Shown: positions 57,910-64,000 of the stretch, in pieces
Numbering within the stretch: the stretch's first letter is position 1
Layout of the letters: each line of letters opens with the position of its first letter
Assembly: GCA_033239005.1 (NCBI GenBank)
Contig: BSQZ01000012.1
Location: 1 to 64,000 of the forward strand
Direction: 5' to 3'
DNA: 64,000 nt
Origin: Lamellibrachia satsuma
Taxonomy: Eukaryota; Annelida; Polychaeta; Sabellida; Siboglinidae
The notes under the pieces: model-generated
What the model was told of the DNA's origin: nothing
Database searches by the model: none
What the model saw: only the letters and a program-made list of their open reading frames with translations
Translations under genes and position numbers: made by a program

Positions 57910-58048
57910 AATGAAGACTCCGAAGAGTTCCCAGATCAATCGATCGGCGAAGCATCAAACTATTGCCGCAATCCCGACGGAGGTCGCAAGCCATGGTGCT
58001 ACACTAATAGCATGCATTGGCAGTATTGCGACATTCCAATGTGTTCTG
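57910..58048 (+). CDS. Kringle gene exon 5: kringle 2, C-terminal half
   Basis: Acceptor CCCCACCCACAG, donor TCTG|GTAAGT. Encodes an acidic [11 protein letters not shown] start, then [20 protein letters not shown] and [10 protein letters not shown]. Phase 0 in, phase 1 out. Lacks the extra Cys pair of exon 3. Confidence 0.92.
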
Positions 58049-58293
58049 GTAAGTACTGGTAGGACACACGTCATAGGTACCAAACCTGAGTGTTACATAC
58101 CTGAAGGCCGGTAACAGAAAGCCGTAAGATCGCAAAATAACCCGTGCGGTTATTTGCGTCCGCTGGTTTGTCACGCATGCTCGAAAAGAGGTCGATGTTG
58201 CAAATTGGGGGATATATATCATCAAGTGTTAGTGCATTTATTTGTTGCATTTTGTTATGTATATAAAGTACACTGACCCATGTTCATTTAATA

Positions 58294-58590
58294 GTGTGGC
58301 GCGGTGGCTCAACGGTTAAAGCGCCGAAATGTCAATAGAGAGGACCGGGATTTGAATCTTCTTGCTGCCGTTTCGAAGCTTGGACAGTTTCGTTCACTCC
58401 ACGTTGCACCAATTCACTCAGCTGTATATATGAGTATCTGGGTATCAACAAAGGTGGACATATAAGAAAGAAATGTTTTCGCGCACTAATTTCAGCGTGG
58501 CTGAAGGCGTGTTGGTGATGAAATGAACATGTATGCCGGGGATGGAGTGTTAAACGCTTTGAGCGGACCCACGGACCGGACAATGCGCAG
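58294..58590 (+). mobile_element. tRNA-derived SINE-like element
   Basis: GTGGCGCGGTGGCTCAACGG (A-box-like TGGCTCAACGG) followed after about 30 bp by GGACCGGGATTTGAATC (B-box-like). This is the spacing of a Pol III promoter in tRNA-derived SINEs. The body extends to about 58590 (TTGAGCGGACCCACGGACC). Boundaries are approximate. It lies in intron 5. Confidence 0.62.
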
Positions 58591-58666
58591 TACCTTCATG
58601 TGTGGTGTCTTCAACTATGCATCCGTTACATGGGTCGGTGAATGATTTATATTATGCGTATTGCAG

Positions 58667-58767
58667 TGCCACTGGAATGTCTAATGACGCCAGAGGGAAG
58701 AGACTACATCGGACATATCAATGTTGCGAAAAGTGGCAGCCCTTGCAAGAACTGGATCTCGCACGCG
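58667..58767 (+). CDS. Kringle gene exon 6: kringle 3, N-terminal half
   Basis: Acceptor TATTGCAG, donor GCG|GTACGT. Encodes PLECLMTPEGRDYIGHINVA and SPCKNWISHA. Phase 1 in, phase 0 out. Confidence 0.88.
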
Positions 58768-59200
58768 GTACGTTGTGTGTCATTCACCGGAACTTATCCT
58801 ATCCGTGATATGTGTTGATAATATAGTCTTACACCACATTTGTTATCTCACGTATAATGATATATGTAGATATATAAATACATCAACAAGCAAAGACGTA
58901 GAGCAAACACAGATACGCACTCAATCATTAAACGCTCACAAAACTATCCAGGTTGGCGTTACTCTCATTACTTATGCATTGAAATAAAATCAATAAAATA
59001 ATCAATCGATTTTATCTGAATAAAGTAGACAACATAGTTTCGCAGCAGAACCTGTATCGGAGCCACTCGAAATGGTCTGAAGCAATATTTTGACAGTTTT
59101 CATTACATACAATAACACGTCGACGTTCAACCCATCCATCCATATTCTGCTTTAGACCCTTGTTACCTGTAAGGAGTCAGTTACGTCATTACTGCCGTCC
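58768..59200. other. Intron 6, first part: no feature recognised
   Basis: AT-rich, no coding or repeat structure of note. Confidence 0.4.
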
Positions 59201-59221
59201 GCACGGCCTGCTCGGCGCCTC

Positions 59222-59755
59222 TCACGCGCCCGACCGGGAGGTAGCTCCGGCCGCGGGAGCTAGAATCAGTAGTTTAGAGATAGAGACCACCACACTTTCC
59301 GAGACCAAACCGAGAGTTCGACTTTTTCGGTGATAGCTGCGCTTGTATCTCCAGAGTAATGTAAGAGAAACTCTAAGAATTAATTCTTCTCGGATCTTCT
59401 GCTTTTCATCTTTCTGGATAAAGGTTAGATATTCTTTGTGTGATATGTCACGAGCCTCGTCCAGCGTTGATGAAATTATAGAAAACACCTTCTGCATTTC
59501 GGCCATGTTCGTCTGCTGGTTCCGCTCCCCGATAATGGCAATACTCTCGTTTTATAGTAACTTGGAAGAATACAGGGCATTGCTTTTCAGAACCATAATC
59601 GCCGTGGTTGTAATCAGTGTCGAGACGGATGGCGTCATGACAAGAGCATAGCTGCTTCTCTTGGCAACATTCTGCTTTTCACATATGATTACCGTCTTTA
59701 CTATGGGCTGCAGTTTAAAGACAAACCATACTATTCGGTGAAAGTCCAAAATCAT
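59222..59755 (-). other. Unrecognised minus-strand reading frame, one stop
   Basis: Two minus-strand ORFs in the same frame (59755-59552 and 59506-59222), separated by one stop and a few codons. The first part is hydrophobic and basic (VKTVIICEKQNVAKRSSYAL, STLITTTAIMVL); the second is helical and charged (MQKVFSIISSTLDEARDISH, QKDEKQKIREELILRVSLTL), then hydrophobic. The start of the GC-rich end (59200-59260) stands out from AT-rich surroundings. I recognise no family. It could be a retrocopy, an element-encoded protein or chance. Confidence 0.25.
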
Positions 59756-59759
59756 TACA

Positions 59760-61460
59760 CCCGTTTGAAATGTTCATATATTATAAAAATATCTATGTAT
59801 TACTGGAATGTCCAAAAAAAAGCATAGGTTACCGTACGAAATGTTGATCCATGAGGCATAAAGTTAATCGGAGTATGAATCACTATGAAAACAATGTTTT
59901 CCAACTATATGAAATTTACACTTTTCTACAATGCAAGAAAGAGAAAATTAGCTATGTTGCTTAAAATGACATCCAGCACACATATTAGTGCTAAAACTGA
60001 GTTCTCAATACACAGGAACGAAAGAGAAAATTTACCTTTTTGACATTTATTGACTATTTTCTTTATAATTTAATACAGGTATCTAAAAGTCATTACACCG
60101 TTATCATCTTTGCACAGATAGAGACATTAAAATAGTTCAGTTACCAGTCAAATTTTTCTACTGTCACAGCTTGAAATAATCGGTAGGATGCATAAAAATG
60201 GCATAATTACAAATGATTAGTCACATTCTTCTCACACATATATGTAAACCAAAATATTTTTATAATTTGTTTATTTACATCGTCCTCGACAAATTTACAA
60301 ACTGTTAACATGTTTTGCTTTGTAAAAAATACTTGTCAGCGTTATTTCTTCCAAAATGCCAATCTACTTTATCTACCATAGCTTTACATAAACTGGTATA
60401 TTCATATTAGGTACATCAACAATTACGCTTCTAAAGGAAGAAAGTCTAGTCCGTCTTGCCATGAAAGAAATGTCGCTATGTCAGTCATATAAGTTGACAA
60501 ATCAGGTGGTTTAAAAACATGGGAATCATACCCCATAAATAGGTAAAAATTCATGAAAATTCCCCCAAAAATATTTTGTGCAAAAACGTTTAGCGACATC
60601 ACTGGAGTCATCGACCAAGTTCATGCAAAATAAACTGTTCAAATAATATTATTTTCGATCAAAAATCCCACCGGGGGATGTGGGGGGTGCGTGCGTGCAT
60701 TATTTCCACACATATGCATGTATATAATAATATACTGATGTCACTGATATCAATACATTCATTATCGTTAGGTTAAAAATTCAATATTTTTTCCTACACA
60801 ATACCAATAAAAAAATAAGGCCACAGATTGTACATACATGCAAGAAAACAAGGCATAAATAGGGCAGAATGCGGGATTTGTTCTTAGAATTACAAGTTTA
60901 GCTTTAGTTTAGTTTTAATAATCCGTCTGCCGACGGAAACCTGTCTGTCTTTGAGTGTATACTCAGTAGCGCTAGCGGTGTCAGTTGCCACAGTGGCAGT
61001 AGCTAGTACTACTACTAGTGGTAGGGCTTGTAGTGTGGACGCTGTTTCTGTGACCGTCTACCGCCACCGATATCGAGGGTTCCGCATCAAATTCTTGATG
61101 TAGTTGTTAATTTTTTTCGCATGGAAACGCTTTAAATTTGCTTTCGACACTGACTGTCTCCTGTCGTAATCCTGTTGTTTGGTAAATCGGCCGGCTTTCG
61201 CTGGCCGCATCTTGTCGCATTCCTCATCAGAAACGGCGAAAACTCAATTGCGCGGTGTTGCAATGCTACTTCACGCTCCTTCCGCAGTGAGCGCCACGGG
61301 TCGCCGTGCTAGTTAATGCCACTGCCACTACGCGCTACAGTGGCGCTGAATGCGTTACTTCCGTTTGTCTTTAAGGCGATTGTCTCCCACACTAGTTTTC
61401 AAGCCTGACGCTACCTGCTGATGAAAATTCACACAAAAATGCAACGACAACAAGAATTCA
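59760..61460. other. Intron 6, middle: no gene recognised
   Basis: About 1.1 kb of strongly AT-rich DNA, then 60930-61380 with higher GC and short inverted words such as CCGTCTGCCGACGG and AGCGCTAGCG, possibly an unclassified transposon. Nothing coding. Confidence 0.35.
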
Positions 61461-61467
61461 TTTGCGT

Positions 61468-61650
61468 TTAGTAGTGGGCACCACGAGGACAACGTTTAGT
61501 AGTGGGCACCACGAGGACAACGTTTAATAGTGGGCACCACGAGGACAACGTTTAGTAGTGGGCACCACGAGGACAACGCAGGATCTGCTGATCAGTGAAA
61601 CAACAATAATTCATTTGCGTTTAGTAGTGGGTATTACGAGGACAACGCAA
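61468..61650. repeat. 28-bp tandem repeat, 4-5 copies
   Basis: TTTAGTAGTGGGCACCACGAGGACAACG units from about 61468 to 61580. A further copy at 61620 lies after a spacer that repeats the preceding CAACAATAATTCATTTGCG context. Confidence 0.88.
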
Positions 61651-62012
61651 GACAGGGAGAGTCGGGGAGAGCAACTCAGAAAGACCGAGGAACAATGTGG
61701 AATGCCACAGCCTTCTTCCTAGATAGTATAACTTATTGGGCCAATGAAGCACCAGTGTACCTCCGTCGTGGGCCATCATTGGCCCAATCAACGTTGCTAG
61801 CAGTGGTATATATTGAATGTTAGAAATTTCCTCATATGAGGAACAAATGCAGGAAGGCGCCACCTCATGGTGTCTCGACAACTAATTATGTACTGATGAA
61901 AAGAAATCCTGCCTAAATAAGGGGAGGGGTTGCCCCGGCACCTGATGGATACCCCCTGTATCCGCACATGGATTCGGTAAGAATGTGATGCCGAATGTTG
62001 TTGAATTTGCAG

Positions 62013-62166
62013 CACGCGTGCCATGGATATTACTGCAAGAAGATCTTCGGCAGAACTCCCAAAGCAGCAAAGAACTATTGTCGCAATTCCGGCAAAAGTA
62101 AACCAGGGTGTTACACTTCGGTTGGATGGGAGGACTGCGATATTCCGTCATGCGACCCGGACACGT
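62013..62166 (+). CDS. Kringle gene exon 7: kringle 3, C-terminal half
   Basis: Acceptor TTGAATTTGCAG, donor ACACGT|GTAAGA. Encodes HACHGYYCKKIFGRTPKAAK, NYCRNSGKSKPGCYTS and WEDCDIPSC. Phase 0 in, phase 1 out. The usual Trp before Cys in the 'PWC' motif is Gly here (PGC). Confidence 0.9.
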
Positions 62167-62334
62167 GTAAGACTTTAGTAGCAAACACCAAAAACCCAGT
62201 GCATCATACTGTTTGGAATACAAGTCAGCCCATAGATTACGGTGACCTTCATAAGAATTTGCTTTATGAACAACGAAGGCAAACAGAGTTTAGTATGAAA
62301 TCAGCAGAACATATATTTGTAGCGCCATTTAAGA

Positions 62335-62402
62335 ACAGGATGAGGGTAGCACTGTAACAGGATGAGGGTAGCACTGTAACAGGATGAGGGTAGCACTGTA
62401 AC
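62335..62402. repeat. 22-bp tandem repeat, 3 copies
   Basis: AACAGGATGAGGGTAGCACTGT three times at the start of intron 7. Confidence 0.93.
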
Positions 62403-63415
62403 AAATACGGGGTGTATGAAAACAAATTGCAACCATGAAAAAGGGATAAAAATGTATTTCGTCAGTTGACTCTGTTGAAACTACATATGTGCGATATGAT
62501 AATAAGGTTACAGGGCAACCCGCTTGACGAAATCACTTCGGACCAGTGCAATTTAATTCTGTTAAGCGGCTGATTCTCTTTTCTGAAAAAAATGAATGTA
62601 CGAGCTTTAGTTCATCTATGCTGACTTACTGCATAGAATAGCTCCGGAAATTTGTATTCTTGTAAGAAAAATCTCTCGCGAGGGTTTGTCTGCGTTGTAA
62701 CGGCTACATTCAATAATATTTCAGTTTATATAATGTTTTCCCGTTTTACTCGTAAAGTGGATGGCCAAAAAGACGGATGGTCAAAAAGCATTGGGTCTTC
62801 CAGAAAAACCTGTTATTTTGTGCTACAGTGTATCGTTGTTGGTGTATCTGATTTTACTAAGTAGGCATTTTGGTTCTACTAAGCGGCTGATTCGGTTGTC
62901 TGTGATTATGTTAAGCGGAGTCCACTGTAACAGAAAATGACGGTGCCCGGAGGCTCCGGTTAGTAGAATCAGATATACGAAAAACTATACATTGTCGGGC
63001 GAAATAACAGGTTCATCGACAACAATGGCTTTTCGACGTTTAACTACTATGCAAGTGGTTTATTGGCGATTCCTGCGGGGACATTAAACTCAGAAGCATT
63101 TGAATATGTACGCACACGGACACGCACATGCACACGCACATGTACACGCACACGCACGTGTACACGCACACGCACGTCTGACAAAAAAGTGGACCTCTGA
63201 TCCACCTGGTGCATTCTGCCCTTACCAGTTGACAACTTGAATGATATAATAATTATGAAACACCATTGTATAATATATGTGCTGTATAACATATGTGCTT
63301 TACTGATGTGTCCAAGGTGGATTTAAAATAAAATATATACCTGGCATTTAACAAAGCAACCACCTTAACATTTTGTATTTTTCTACTCACAGTTTTCATA
63401 TGTAATGCATTGTAG
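62403..63415. other. Intron 7: no gene; CACACGCA-rich patch
   Basis: 63110-63180 is an ACACGCACATGTAC-type low-complexity patch. Words GGTTCTACTAAGCGGCTGATTC / GAATTCTGTTAAGCGGCTGATTC recur at 62553 and 62871. No coding sequence recognised. Confidence 0.45.
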
Positions 63416-63516
63416 TGCCGCTGGAATGCCTGTTGTCGGTGAATGGAACCGAATATATAGGACACGTCAGCACTACTAAATCTGGGAACACCTGTCAAAG
63501 ATGGAGTGCTCAAACT
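63416..63516 (+). CDS. Kringle gene exon 8: kringle 4, N-terminal half
   Basis: Acceptor ATGCATTGTAG, donor AAACT|GTAAGG. Encodes PLECLLSVNGTEYIGHVSTT and NTCQRWSAQT. Phase 1 in, phase 0 out; its C-terminal half must lie beyond the window. A (GTT)n tract at 63522-63557 begins only a few bases after the donor. Confidence 0.88.
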
Positions 63517-63521
63517 GTAAG

Positions 63522-63523
63522 GG

Positions 63524-63557
<34 letters not shown>
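63522..63557. repeat. GTT trinucleotide tract next to the exon 8 donor
   Basis: About 11-12 GTT units beginning 6 bp after the splice donor. Confidence 0.93.
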
Positions 63558-63558
<1 letters not shown>

Positions 63559-63854
63559 ATAAATATTATGTCTTGCAACACACATCTTGAAACACAGGGA
63601 TCGTATGTCCTAATTACCTTGATGTTGTATTTGTTGTAGATTTTACCGTTTATCGAGTAACTGAGTAGGCCTGCAGTACATGCGTGGCAGCAAGTCTCCG
63701 TAATTTGAATGCCAAATGCCATTATGCAGCGCCAAAACAATTATTTTAATGGGATGCTATATAACAACTTTATTATTATTATTGTCATTATTATTATTAT
63801 TACTACAATGGTCGCGTGAGGCAGTGAAACGAGATCAACGACGGAAGACGGAAA

Positions 63855-64000
63855 GAAAACAAATCGATGACCAGTATCAGTGCCAGCCTCACCCCGGACT
63901 TCAGGGATAAAGAGGTATCAGTGCCAGCCTCACCCCAGACTTCAGGGATCAAGAGGTATCAGTGCCAGCCTCACCCCAGACTTCACGGATCAAGAGGTAT
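63855..64000. repeat. 41-bp tandem repeat running off the window
   Basis: GTATCAGTGCCAGCCTCACC + CCAGACTTCAGGGATCAAGAG repeated at least three times up to the last base. Confidence 0.9.

Overview
This window looks like animal nuclear DNA, probably from a marine lophotrochozoan invertebrate such as a mollusc; that placement is an inference. It is rich in introns, AT-rich, full of minisatellites and LINE, Ty3/Gypsy, Penelope and pogo-type elements, and carries a host gene whose exons have GT-AG boundaries. Nothing is bacterial: there are no operons with ribosome binding sites, no CRISPR array and no rRNA.

Two objects dominate. The first is a complete Polinton/Maverick (adintovirus-like) element at 1711-19490, about 17.8 kb. 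It has terminal inverted repeats containing 60-bp subrepeats and an exact 6-bp target duplication (ACCGTA at 1705-1710 and 19491-19496). It sits inside the reverse transcriptase frame of an older minus-strand LINE. All its genes are on the plus strand. The left (early-like) arm has a NADAR/YbiA-like gene (4304-4819), an RPA-like zinc-ribbon OB-fold gene (5146-5607) and acidic ORFs that may be spliced. The protein-primed family B DNA polymerase lies at 7777-12331. The right (virion) arm has the packaging ATPase, three small proteins of unknown function, an unlisted 47-aa membrane ORF, a DD-E integrase with a chromodomain, a small membrane protein, the minor capsid protein, a basic core-like protein, the major capsid protein and an adenain-like protease. 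The copy is decaying: the polymerase has two frameshifts, capsid and protease each have one nonsense codon, and the ATPase has lost an acidic Walker B residue. The integrase, minor capsid, NADAR and RPA-like frames are open.

The second is a host gene on the plus strand from 21650 past the right edge. Exon 1 encodes a signal peptide. Seven further exons alternate as N-terminal and C-terminal halves of kringle domains, with perfectly alternating intron phases (1,0,1,0...). At least four kringles are started in the window. Its introns of 0.6 to 15.7 kb hold nearly all the other repeats.

Region by region: 1-1710 left flank with a 50-bp and a 12-bp minisatellite and the LINE remnant; 1711-19490 Polinton; 19491-20030 other half of the LINE; 20031-21649 intergenic; 21650-21746 exon 1; 21826-29390 two minisatellites, a LINE and a 32-bp array; 29814-29911 exon 2; 30310-33250 LINE pieces and a 1.2-kb foldback palindrome; 34280-42770 a three-level nest (Gypsy element interrupted by a pogo-like transposon, itself interrupted by a complete Gypsy element); 42800-44710 another Gypsy remnant; 45578-45746 exon 3; 46202-47183 a nearly 1-kb CA repeat; 47190-50740 a LINE and a Penelope element; 50955-51055 exon 4; 51790-57450 a LINE split by another LINE; 57910-58048, 58667-58767, 62013-62166 and 63416-63516 exons 5-8.
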